Shown: one piece after another, positions 41,174-51,689 of the stretch
Layout: each line of letters starts with the position of its first letter
Position numbering within the stretch: position 1 is the stretch's first letter
NCBI RefSeq assembly: GCF_000340215.1
Contig: NW_006921533.1
Location: forward strand, 621,616-685,615
Direction: 5' to 3'
Length of the DNA stretch: 64,000 nt
Source of the DNA: Pseudocercospora fijiensis CIRAD86
Taxonomy: Eukaryota; Ascomycota; Dothideomycetes; Mycosphaerellales; Mycosphaerellaceae
The notes under the pieces: model-generated
Seen by the model: only the letters and a program-made list of their open reading frames with translations
The model's database searches: none
Told to the model about the DNA's origin: nothing
Made by a program: the position numbers and the translations under genes

Positions 41174-42748
41174 ATGTCGCCATCATCGTCTGCAGCAGCT
41201 ATACCTTCTCACGTCCGCTCCAGACAGTCCTCGAATACGACTTCCGCACCTGATCCGGCCACAAACGTACTAAAGCCTAGACCATCGTCCAGACCACAGT
41301 CTCCAAATACATCATCACCTTCTACAAGGCCTGCACCACATTACACCGTATTTATTCGACTGCCATTTGTGCGAGGTTCTTTCCAGGATCCAGCTCCTTC
41401 CAACTGGAATGCCACCAAGGATAAGCAATTATGGAAGCTCATTTCGAAGGCGTCCTCAAACGATTTGGACTGGGAGGGTCTGAGCCATGATTTCGACGTC
41501 GAACTTTCGTTCCTGCTCATGCAAGCGGCATGGCTGACAGAAAGGCACATGGAACGTATGCGAAAGCAAGTGGGCAGAATTGGTGGCGTGGCGGCTGGCA
41601 CGGGCAGTGGCTCTGCAGCAGGCAGTACCGGTGGTGTGAAGATGGAAAGGACTGGTAGTAGAGGTATCTCAAATTTCCAAAATAAAGCTTCAGTTCAGGC
41701 TAAGAGGTGCGCAGATTCCAAAATGCCCTCAGGATCCATCACAACCACAGTGCGGCGTGGCAGCTCCTCTCATCCTTCGGCAATAGAGACGGGAGGTCTA
41801 CCAGTATCCGCAACGCCAACTTCTGGACATCCACCAATATCACGAACGCCTTCTTCAGCTACCGTCACGCAGAGTAAGATTTCTGGCTCGACAGCGAAGC
41901 AGCAACCACTTCGCGAGCGAGCACTGCGCGGATCATCTGGCTCTGCGCGTAGGCCAACCAAGGTCTCACCGTCAACACCGAGCTCCCCCAGGAATGACTA
42001 TTATGAAGACGCTATTGAGCATGAAGAGCCGTCAGAATCGGATTCCGAGGAGGAGCCATCGACATTGTCAAGGAGCCAAGCTTTCCGCCGACCTCTTTTG
42101 GCCAAGAAGGCGAAGCCGTCTCTAGCCCCTCTCTCCTCTGATGGGGACGAAGAAGCTGACGATGATGATGACAGCAGCCCGGGTGGTTACTTGCCATTTG
42201 CTGGTGCTTCAAAATCAACTAAAAGGGAAGATGTGGCAGCCACGATTCGTGGCTCTCCCAAAGAGACTCCGCAACAACCAGCAGCGCAAATAGCACCTCG
42301 TACCGTAAGACCGCCCGCGCGGACTGCAACGACGACGACAGAATCTTCCGCATCATCGGCATCTTCTGCTGCAGTCATCATGCATCGCCAGTTGTCCACA
42401 GACTCTGACCAGCCTCGCCGTTCGAGCGCAGACATACCAGCAGGCAGTAGCACTAGTCACCAGCGCCGTGCCTCGGTCGGCTCTATCGCACAAAGACCGC
42501 CTGGACCTCTTTCGCCACGGCATCGGGCACAGCTGGCATCGCTCAGCCCACGATCAAATAGGAAAGATGGTTCGGAAGGAAGTCCAAGCATGGGCTCCTC
42601 GTTCTCTGACCTTGATGACGCGAGTGTAACACAGAGTGCTCTGGAAGATGCCTTGATGAGCAATATGCGTGCGCAAGGCGGTAGTACCATGAGTATGGCT
42701 GGAAGAATGAGTTCGTTAAGAGATGCGCTTGGTAGAAGACATGGATGA
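41174..42748 (+). CDS. ATG29: Autophagy-related protein 29
   Basis: Atg29 forms the Atg17-Atg31-Atg29 scaffold that starts autophagosome formation at the phagophore assembly site. The uninterrupted frame encodes 524 residues from the ATG at 41174. The conserved Atg29 domain is at about 54-138: HYTVFIRLPFVRGSF, PSNWNATKDKQLWKLISKAS, LDWEGLSHDFDVELSFLLMQ and AAWLTERHMERMRKQV. The remainder is a long disordered Ser/Pro/Arg-rich tail with an acidic patch (EEADDDDDSSPGG), as in filamentous fungi, and ends in a short helix. A 51-base segment at 41664-41714 has a GT donor, a CTAA branch-like site and an AG acceptor and is AT-rich; removing it keeps the frame and gives 507 residues. I cannot tell which form is used. 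Confidence 0.88.
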   Translation: MSPSSSAAAIPSHVRSRQSSNTTSAPDPATNVLKPRPSSRPQSPNTSSPSTRPAPHYTVFIRLPFVRGSFQDPAPSNWNATKDKQLWKLISKASSNDLDWEGLSHDFDVELSFLLMQAAWLTERHMERMRKQVGRIGGVAAGTGSGSAAGSTGGVKMERTGSRGISNFQNKASVQAKRCADSKMPSGSITTTVRRGSSSHPSAIETGGLPVSATPTSGHPPISRTPSSATVTQSKISGSTAKQQPLRERALRGSSGSARRPTKVSPSTPSSPRNDYYEDAIEHEEPSESDSEEEPSTLSRSQAFRRPLLAKKAKPSLAPLSSDGDEEADDDDDSSPGGYLPFAGASKSTKREDVAATIRGSPKETPQQPAAQIAPRTVRPPARTATTTTESSASSASSAAVIMHRQLSTDSDQPRRSSADIPAGSSTSHQRRASVGSIAQRPPGPLSPRHRAQLASLSPRSNRKDGSEGSPSMGSSFSDLDDASVTQSALEDALMSNMRAQGGSTMSMAGRMSSLRDALGRRHG

Positions 42749-44106
42749 GAGACGAAAGCGAGCAGCTGCCAAAAACGCGAGCAGATTTCAGCAGTCGCAT
42801 CGATCCTGTTTTGATGTACTCCACCATCATCGACTCAGAGCCGAATCCATGCATGATTTCAGGACCCTCGACGCCTTCTTCGCTAGGGTTTCAGTTACTA
42901 ACTCTCGCAAGAAGTGCTGCTTGGGCTTGGCAAAGATTTGTGTAAAGTACGCAGGCCAAACTACCAGGCTGGACCTGGAATTTGATATTGGATCAGTTCG
43001 GCATGCAACCGAAATGACATCTCGCAGTCCTTCAGCAATGGTAGGCTTTCGCTCCAAGACTTCTACATAAACGCACACTGGGCCGCCAGACAAAGTATCC
43101 ACCACTGTCAAGTCTTGAACGTTGGTTAAATGCTGAGTCGTGAAGATGGAGCTAGAGAGGTATCTCTGTCAATACATCTACACTACTACTTAAAGAGAGA
43201 ATCGTTGCAGACGAAGGATGCACTGCTGAGCCGGACGCGCCGGTTCCGCAGCCCTAAGGTGCTCTTGCCCTAAGTTGTGTTACAGCAGTGGCTTGCTTGC
43301 TGGACGCCAGCCGGATATCTTGGTCCAGAACGAGCACACAGCGAATCTGCCAACAGCAAAGACACTGGTCACGAGATGATTCATCAGAGATTCAGGGCTG
43401 AATGAATCTCCAAAATGCAAGCACGCGACACATCCTAAGATCTCGGGATTTTTCCTGCCTTGAGACCGGCCCTACACGGCTCTGGGTTGACCTCGCAATG
43501 GCGTCTTTCGCGGCCGAAACACTTCATCATTTTTTCACGTACGCATCACTTCGTAACAGCTCGTATGCGTGGCTTTCTGGCCCTACTCGCTAATCGCCCT
43601 AATTCGAGTTTCTGCTTGCCTATAATGGCATCTGTATTATGTGGTCCCGGTGGTGCGGTAACACGTGGTGGGCCCTGTCTACTGCCCGAAGGATTTTGTG
43701 CATCAATCTGGATGCATCGGCTCAATTGACTTCCTTGGGAGCGAAGAACGAAAAGGTCCTACAAGTACTCAAGTCGGCGGTTAGGGCAGCCTTCGAAATG
43801 CATTGCTCTTATGTGAGAGCGGACCGTCTCTGTTCCGGGTAAGCACAAATAGAGGTCGCATCAGTCTTTCCCAAGCCCTGACGATCAACACCATTTCCTA
43901 GCATCCGACATCAACTCCCGAGGGTCTGGGCATACTCTGATACTACCTCACTTGTGTACGATTGCACAGGCCAAGAACATACCTGACAAAACCATCCTGT
44001 TCCTCGACCTACGACGACTCTAACTACGCACTCACAACAATCGATCTCAAGTGCAAAGTCCTCCCAGCTTGTGGAGAAACCACACATCCAAACCCGCCAA
44101 GAAAAG
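42749..44106. other. Intergenic region, no supported gene
   Basis: About 1.36 kb between ATG29 and the next + strand gene. Frames such as - strand 42827-43111 begin at TTG and show no domain; + strand frames near 43400-43840 are equally weak. A lineage-specific gene with introns cannot be excluded. Confidence 0.5.
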
Positions 44107-44601
44107 ATGGCAACATCCCTAGAGATCCTCCAACCCCAACCTTCCCTCTCATCACCAATCCACCTCCCACAACGCAGCCCACCCAATCCTCTATCCCAAG
44201 ACCTCGAAACCCGCTCCCTAAAAATCGCCTCCTCCCTCGCCAACCAAGACTTCACCAACCCCTGTCTCCAAAACTTCATAGTCCCAGACTTCCGCGCAGA
44301 AATCGATACCCCAAATTCGCGAATCCCGGTCATCGGTCGAGACATATATATCGCCCAACTGAAAAAAAATCTTAAGAGTGTGAAGCTGGCGGTGGAGATT
44401 ATGGATGCGAGTGCGAATGTTGATGAGGAGGCTGGGACGGCTAGTGTTTGGTTACTTCTGGGTGTGGGGACAACGGGTGGAAAGGGGGGGATGAAGAGGG
44501 AGACGGTGATGGTTTTGAGGTGGAGGAGGGAGATGGAGAGAGGGGGGTGGAGGTGTTGGCAGCAGAGTTGTGTGAGGGGGTTTTCGGGGTTTGGGATTTG
44601 A
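44107..44601 (+). CDS. Small hypothetical protein, possible NTF2/SnoaL-like fold
   Basis: A 164-residue frame from the ATG at 44107; an upstream in-frame GTG at 44071 is not used. After a Pro/Ser-rich start, residues about 35-135 resemble the many small fungal proteins with an NTF2- or SnoaL-like cone fold: ETRSLKIASSLANQDFTNP, DFRAEIDTPNSRIPVIGR, an Asp/Ala/Asn strand, and SVWLLLGVGTTGG. Residues after 135 are Trp/Arg/Gly-rich. The function of such proteins is generally unknown, and the fold is my inference from the pattern. Composition flips from C-rich before about 44330 to strongly G-rich after it without disturbing the frame. The antisense frame is longer (286 codons) but looks like a shadow. 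Confidence 0.6.
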   Translation: MATSLEILQPQPSLSSPIHLPQRSPPNPLSQDLETRSLKIASSLANQDFTNPCLQNFIVPDFRAEIDTPNSRIPVIGRDIYIAQLKKNLKSVKLAVEIMDASANVDEEAGTASVWLLLGVGTTGGKGGMKRETVMVLRWRREMERGGWRCWQQSCVRGFSGFGI

Positions 44602-45637
44602 GGGTGCTTTTTCTCAGCAAGTGGAGGTGTTTGGGATGATGTTTGTTTCGAAAATGGAGGATAATCTATGGTGGTGTGAAACTGCTTTGGGCTTGCCCTC
44701 CAAAATGCCGTCCTTACTCGACCCGGTCCGTGGGCTTTCGTAGCAGAGGAAGGGTGAAGCTGAGTGCTCAACCGTTGCTGGGCTGATTGATAGGAGCTGA
44801 GGCTCGATCGACTAGCTCTCGTAGTACCTAAGGCTCAGAGAAGAGGCAGGGTTGCAATCGTATTAGGACCCCGACTTCTGCTGATCGACCTAGTATCGAG
44901 CTCGCAATGCGGAGGAGTAAATGGTCATACTCAGTCACGCTGAGCAGCGACTTCCGGCTCAGAGGGGACACTCGAAGGCCTTGAAGATCTGAACAGAGTC
45001 GAATATAGCGAAGACGATTATTCGGATCGGAAGAAGCGTCGATGTTGGTGATTACTACTTTGGTCCTTGTGCTTGCTGTTGACGCTTTCTTGAGAGTTTC
45101 TTGGTGAGTGCGACCGCGAGCGAGACTGCTCTTTCGAGGCACTGATATAAGTGGCTCCCATCTGTTGGAGGAACATGTTGCTGCGCTGCGCTGCGCTGTA
45201 GTGTGTGTGGGTTTGAGGGATTGAAGCTTTGCAAGGGTGCAAGTGCCAGGGCTTTGACTTCTGCTGATATGCTTACCTCACCGCCGACTTCTGCTTCTTC
45301 CTTCTAGCATTACTGCGCAGCTGTGTGTGATTGTGAGTCTGAAGAGCAAGGGAGAATGTCGATCCTCGGAGCGGCTCGTCTGCCACGCGCTGACGCAAAT
45401 TCACGAAATCTGGGCGCGCTGACGTAGCCGATCGATCCAATGCACCATGATGGGTCTAACGCGTCGTAGTTCTTACAAGAAACAAGGCAGCGTGAGAAGG
45501 CCAGACAAACGACCTGTGCTGCTCGCACTGTTGCATACTTCCATCACCATTCAAGCATTTCTACTGCCCTACCGTCCCTGGCCTGTTCATTTGAGGCTTG
45601 TCGAGTGTCGGAGTCCACAGAACGACAGAGTTGAGAG
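44602..45637. other. Intergenic region, no supported gene
   Basis: About 1.04 kb upstream of the cation transporter. A short CTGCG-type repeat lies at about 45181-45198. - strand frames near 44828-45242 start at GTG or are in conflicting frames and have no domain. The transporter promoter should lie at the right end. Confidence 0.5.
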
Positions 45638-47139
45638 ATGGTCGGCAAGAGAGCCCTGCCAACGCGAGCTTCCACTCAAAGACAGACATCCTACAATTCC
45701 CGGCCTTGGACCAGCCGCAGTACCAATGGAGATGTCGAGAGCGGTAATGCCGAGTATGACGACTCTAATGGCATTGGAAATGGCAATGTACGTTCCAACG
45801 GCGATGCGAGACCTCGGCCGAATCTTTGGCGCTTCAAGGACGCAGCAAGAACTGCATTAGAAGACAAGAGGAGAGAAGAGCTGAAGAAGACGATACTGAA
45901 CAACATCCATCGCGATGATCTAGAACAATTCCGCAAATCCGATGAAGAGCTCAAGGAAATCAAGAACAAGAAGGTGCGAAAGTTCTACGAGCGCCAAAAC
46001 ACTCGCTTAAACGACTGGCTAGAGGTCGACACTATTGTCATGGCGATTGCCGATGATGTCTTAGAGTCCATGGATCCCGATCCTGATCATGACGGAGACC
46101 AAGAGCGGCATGGGGGCCTTCAAATCACCTCGGGAAACATTTACGACCATTTGCCTAAGGAGGAGAAAGAGAGGCGTTCAAAAGCAGAGTGGAAAGCGAA
46201 GTGGGCCATCAATATCAATGTCCTAGCCAATATTCTTCTGCTGATTGGCAAGATCGTCGCTGCCTTTACGACTGGCTCACTTTCCTTGATTGCGTCGCTA
46301 GTAGATTCTACACTGGACCTACTGTGCACGCTCATAGTCTGGACGACCAACAAGCTGGTCCAATGGCGGTTAGACGCCTTGAGCAAACGCTTCCCGGTTG
46401 GTCGCAAGCGTCTGGAACCTTTGGGCATTCTGGTCTTCAGCATTATCATGGTCATATCATTTCTGCAGATTTTGAAAGAATCTGTGGAAAAGCTCATGCC
46501 GCTGAAAGGCGAACCGGAAAATCTTGGAAATGTTGCGATTGCTGCTCTGGTTGCGACGGTGGTGGTGAAAGGCACCATCTGGTTTGGATGTATGCCGATC
46601 AAGACAACTCAAGTTCAGGCTTTGGCACAGGATTGCAAGACCGATGTGAATTTCAACACCTTGTCGTTACTTTTCCCGCTAATTGGATATTATGCCAACA
46701 TCTGGTGGCTGGATCCGCTAGGCGCAGCATTGCTCTCTCTTTACATTATTTATGATTGGGGTAACTCGGTTTTTCCATAAGCATCTGATAAGCGTTCACG
46801 CTAACCATTCCAGCTTCCACCACCTTCGAAAACGTAACGAGACTTTCCGGTCAGGCTGCCGACAACGCAACAATCCAAAAACTCATCGCCCTTGCCTACC
46901 GCTTCAGCGACGTGGTGGAAGGTTTCAAGAACGTAACAGCGTACCACGCAGGAGACGGCATTTGGGTCGAATACGACGTTTTAATGGATCCTCAGACGAA
47001 GCTGTATCGATCACATGATATTGCTGAGACGCTACAATACTGCTGTGAAGGTTTGGGAGAGGTGGATAGGTGCTTTGTTTCTATCGACTACAGCTCGACC
47101 GGTCCATCTGGACATGCCATGGACGCTGAGCGGGTGTAG
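45638..47139 (+). CDS. Cation diffusion facilitator, manganese type
   Basis: CDF transporters export divalent cations in exchange for protons from the cytosol into organelles or out of the cell. Exons 45638-46760 and 46814-47139 flank a 53-base GT-AG intron with a CTAAC branch-like site and give 482 residues. A hydrophilic N-terminus of about 190 residues precedes six membrane helices. The metal site reads D223-x3-D227 (LVDSTLDLL) in helix 2 and D332-x3-D336 (DCKTDV) in helix 5. DxxxD at both places marks the manganese group (plant MTP8-11), whereas zinc CDFs have HxxxD. The second exon is the cytosolic C-terminal domain (VEGFKNVTAYHAGDGIWVE, SHDIAETLQY). Its stop is only about 150 bases from the RIP-mutated block, yet its codons look unmutated. 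Confidence 0.9.
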
Positions 47140-48314
47140 AATAATTGGAAATGGTCGCTATCGATAGAGGAATGCAAAGTAGCGTGATATATATTGCACA
47201 GTCAAAGCTTATGTATATATGCTAATGTATTATCTTAGATTAGTATATGCATTTCGCTGCAGTGCTATGTAATCTATAATGTTATAGCACTTTAGTCTAC
47301 TAAAGGGTATTAAGCTTTAACTTGCTACCTAGTTAGTAGATCGCGAGATTCCTCTTATATTAAGAAGCTTATTCTACTCTAGTACTAGAAGTAGCCTCGT
47401 CCTAGTATATAGTATAGCAAACAGCTTAGGTATAAATTACTATTAGATTAACTTACTTACGAGTATAATACTATAAGATTTACAAATATAAAACAACTAG
47501 CCGAGTCCTTATAAGTACTATATCGCGGTAGGAACGAGTAGACGATTTAGTAGATAAGTTGTCGTATAGTTCTACGAAGAGTTACTAAGAGAGATACGAC
47601 TATATCGGCTTCCTTATCGATAAGAAGCGTAAAAGTTAGAGTATGTTTATAACACTACCCCCCCTTTAATGTCCTTAGTCTCTTAAGAACTTCCTTGTCT
47701 ATAATACCTATATTCTATACCTATACAATGTATTATACTTCCTATAAGGCGGTACGGGCGCTAGTAATTAAGCGATAGCGATACGAGCGCTTTAACCTTA
47801 TTAGTTAGAAGCGAGTAGATACTAGCAATACTACGCTACCGTCTTGTCTACTATAGTCTAGAAGAGCTTGCAACCCCTTGCTACGGTTAAAGACCGGTGC
47901 GGTAGGTCTTTATAGTTACTAGTATAATTATAAGGGTCGGCGATATTTAATGCTTCGCGTATTATACGTACCTTCTTAATATCGGTTACCTTTCGGAGGT
48001 AGGCACGTAGTTATCTAGAGCACGCGTTATAAGGTATATAACTCGTTACTTCTAGAATAGTTACAATAAAGCGTTATAGGCATATACTAATCGTTAGCTA
48101 TTCCGTAGTATAATAATAAGGACTTTAACTCGAGATAGTAAAAGAGCTGCAATCTCTTACTACTAGAGGTAGAGCACCTTTGCAGTTATTAAGCTTATTA
48201 AGCGTTATTAGCTTGTCTACGCAGACCTATGCGATGTTTATTCGGAATCTAATCCTTCGGTAGCGGTAGTAGAGTATATCCTTATATAGACCTCTTTAGG
48301 TTGTTATACTAGAA

Positions 48315-51215
48315 GTCTGCAATAGAGGCGGCTAAGTGCTTCCTTATTTCTTCTTTAGGCTCTAAGGTCGCCTCTTCTAGCGGGTACCCCTTCTATTTAA
48401 CCTTATACTATATATATTTCGGACCCCTCGCGTTCTTCTCTTTCGCTCCCTTACCCTTATACTTCTCTACTTATATATCTAGTACTTCTTCTACCTCGTA
48501 GTTTGTACCTTCGGGTAGGTTAGCATTATCGGAGGTATCGAGTGTCTTATCGGAAGTGTTAGGCGGTACGATAATAGGAGGCAATAGCGGCTCTTCTTAT
48601 CCGGGCAGAGGGTCGGTTACGGTAGGCTATAACTAATTAGTATTAAAGACATTTTTAACTTTAATAGTATTAGGGAGTTCTAGCCGGTACGCGCTATAGG
48701 GCAGAACTTCCTTAACCTTGTAAGGTTCTATAAACTTAAAGTCGAGTTTCTTCGCCGGTCGGGCGGTTTTCTAGTTACAAGTATTAATAAATACTAGATC
48801 GCCGACTTAGTAGAAGGCGGGCAAGAAGCGCTTCTTATTTGCGAAGTCTACGTATAACGCTTAGGCCTACTTAATCTCTTAGCGCATATAAGCATATACG
48901 GCCTTTATACGAGTAGTAAACGCATCGGCGGCTTATATATCTAGGCGCTATTTATAAGGAAGGACCGTCGGCATTTCTAATACAAGATTAATATCGGTAA
49001 AGGATAGATAACGGCCGATATTCGCGAAGAATAGGGTAACTCTAGTCGTCGAGAAAACGTAGTTATTAGCTACGAATTTAGCTAAAGGCAACTAGTCCGC
49101 CTAATCGGCTTAATTATATACGTAGAATACGCAGAGATACTGTTCTATAATCTTGTTAGTGTTCTCGGACTATCTATTAGTCTAGGGATAGTACGTAGAT
49201 AAGAGCTTTCGCTTTAACTCGAGTAGTGCGTATAGTCGCTTCTAGAATAATAATATAAATTGTTTTCCGCGGTCGGAGATAATCTCTTCTAGCTATCTAT
49301 AGCGACTCTAGATATACCGTAGGAATACGCGAGCGTAGTATTTGGCTTTTATAGACTTAATAGGTATAAGGTAGCGTTCTTTAGTAAGTCGGTATATAAT
49401 AGTTATAATATTAGTATAGGTAATATTATCGAGGAGGCTAGTTAATTCTAGAAGGTCTATAACAAAGTCGATAGCGATGCTTTACTAAGGAGCGGTTAGC
49501 GTCGGCAAAGGATATAGTAGGGACTGCAACGGTCGGTTAAGTATTTAGGTATTATAGCACGTTCGATAGTTGCGGTAGAAGCGGGCGATTATACGAGCTA
49601 TTTAGGGCTAGATAAAGTTGCGGCTAACTAACTTATATGTCTTCGCTCTACCTAGGTAGCTAGTAGTAGGGCTACTATAGTAGTCCTTAATAATGCGGGT
49701 GCGTAGAGGTATATCTTCTCTAGGTATAAAAAGGCTCTAGGTACTATAGCAGTTATAGATATAGATTATACCGTCGAGTGCTTTACAATCGTTACGGTAA
49801 TACTTTAGCTTTGCTAAGTATAGTACGGAGGGTTAATCGCGTACTAGTTACTCTACTACTTAGCGAGCGGGCTTATCGTAGAGTATACGGATGTCGTCGA
49901 GGATGCTCTCTACTTACTTAACTTCTATACTAGCGACGCGAAGGACCTAATAAGGTTTGATTACAACTCGTTGCTAGTGCTATAAACGGGGGTCGCTAGC
50001 TTCGGTAGAAAGGTCTTAAGATCTCCGAGTTAAGGCATTAGGTTTAGTGTTAGATTTGCTAGGTTAGTAGATAATCGTAAAGTTGAATTAAGAGAGGTAT
50101 TCGGCCTAGCGAGCTTGTCGGCGGTTTAGGAGTTTAGTAGATATAAAATACTCTAGATTCTTGTAATTGGAGTAAACCTTTATAGGTATACTATTACCGT
50201 CTGCTAGCGAGTCGTTAGTAGCGAGCTTAGGGCGCTATTCTTCGAAGGCCTTTACGATAGCTATTAATTCCTTATTATAGATATCGTAGTTATATTTAGT
50301 AGGGGACATCTTCTTAGATAAGTAGGCTACGGGTCGGAGTAGGCTATTACTACCGCGTTGCGATAATACGGCGGCGGTAACGAAGTCGGAGGCGTCGGTC
50401 TCGAGGATAGTTTTAAGACTAGGCGTAAAGTAGGCTAGTATTAGCGCCTCTAGGAATAATCGCTTTAGATATTAGAAGGCACTTTTATAGGCCTCTATCT
50501 AGATAAACTTAGGTCTATTTCCGTTCTTATCTTTAGCGGTACGAGTAAGGTCCGTAAGTAGAGACGCTATCTTACTAAACTTCTCGATAAAGCGTTAGTA
50601 GAAGTTAGCGAAACCTAGGAACGATTAAACGTCCTTAACGTTACGTAGAGTTTCCTATTCTTAGATACATTAGACCTTAATAGGGTCTATTCGGATACCG
50701 TCCTTTCCGACTATTAAGCTAAGATATTTAGTCTCTTCGGTATAGAACTCGCATTTGTCGATATCGACTTAAAGGCCTACTTTACGAAGCCGACTTAGGA
50801 CCTTGCAGACGTGCTATTAGTATCCTTCTAGTATGTCTAAGAATACGAGCATATTGTTAAGGTAGGCGGAGGCGAAATCGTCGAGGTATTCGCGAAGAGC
50901 TCCGTTAATCGCGCTCTAAAAGGTAGAGGGTGCGTTATATAGGCCGAATAGTATCGTAAGGCACTCGAATAACCTATATCGTATAGTAAAGGCTGTTTTC
51001 TACTTATAGCTAGTAGCGATGCGAATGCGATTAAACGCGGCGATTATATCGAGTTTAGTAAAGAACTTCTTGCTATTAAGCCGGTTAAGCGTGTCTTATA
51101 CTAGGGGAATAGGGCATCGGTTTTTAATAGTAAGGGCGTTAAGTCCGCGATAGTCGATATAGACTCGAAGTCTACCGCTTAGTTTCTTAACGACGATAAC
51201 TAGTAAAGGACGGAA
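48315..51215 (-). mobile_element. Element A, degenerate Ty3/gypsy pol with chromodomain
   Basis: Read on the - strand with stops ignored, this gives gypsy polyprotein in the normal order. Reverse transcriptase is at about 51.2-50.8 kb (LYVIDY-type RLNALTIKN, KLDIIAAFNRIRI, and an altered YLDD-type segment), then RNase H and integrase. The integrase C-terminus near 48.75 kb shows VGDLVFINT and LDFKFIEPYKVKEVLPY. It ends at about 48.3 kb in a chromodomain remnant (KGYPLEEATLEPKEEI), which places it among the chromoviruses. Most stops sit where Trp or Gln is expected, as RIP predicts. The reverse transcriptase lacks its N-terminal part and there is no protease before it. LTRs were not located. 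It is inactive. Confidence 0.82.
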
Positions 51216-51224
51216 ACCAATACT

Positions 51225-51654
51225 ACTACTACTACTTGTAGCAATAGTATAGGCTACCGAGGGTAACATAACCTATAGCAATATAGGCAGCTATGTTTAG
51301 TAAGATAGGATAACGAGACTGTCGCTTAGGCTAATAACTAGAGCCCTATAACATAGGCATTGTAGAAGTGTAATATAAACAATGTGCTATACGAGGTTAA
51401 TAATCTATCTACTCTATAGAAGGAGGCCTCTTATATAGGCTTAAAACTGCCCTATAGGTATAGGGCCGGTTACTAGCTAATATCCCTCCCTTTCTTTGTA
51501 TCTAACTAGACACGTTTCACATTATGCGCGCTTAAAACAAACATATATGCATCTTTAGCGCTCTTAGCTAAGGCTATTCTTAGAACTCCGCAATAATACC
51601 CCCGGGGTAGCATTAATCCTAGATGCTATAATTATATAAAAACAACTTCCTAAG
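51225..51654. mobile_element. Less-mutated insert between gag-like frame and pol of element A
   Basis: About 430 bases interrupt the junction between the gag-like frame and the truncated reverse transcriptase. They are noncoding on both strands and keep many more CA and TG pairs than the surroundings (at least six CA and three TG in 51480-51600). The 7-mer CAATACT lies at both edges (51218-51224 and 51655-51661) and could be a target-site duplication, though chance is possible. It may be a solo LTR or a later small insertion. One copy of a CCCCGGGG-centred motif is inside. Confidence 0.4.
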
Positions 51655-51689
51655 CAATACTATACAGACTTACTATTGCTTTAACGCGC

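Noticed and set aside
42827..43111. 95-codon - strand frame after ATG29
   Set aside because: It starts at TTG, has no domain, and no flanking exon was found.
43911..44771. 286-codon - strand frame
   Set aside because: It is antisense to the small NTF2-like gene; the + strand frame has the better ATG and a family-like pattern.
44828..45242. Two overlapping - strand frames upstream of the transporter
   Set aside because: The longer starts at GTG, the frames conflict, and no splice join or domain makes one protein of them.
1..47139. Secondary-metabolite or effector cluster
   Set aside because: The neighbouring permease, phospholipase, mannosidase and CAP genes have no synthase, tailoring enzyme or pathway regulator among them; the layout is ordinary housekeeping.
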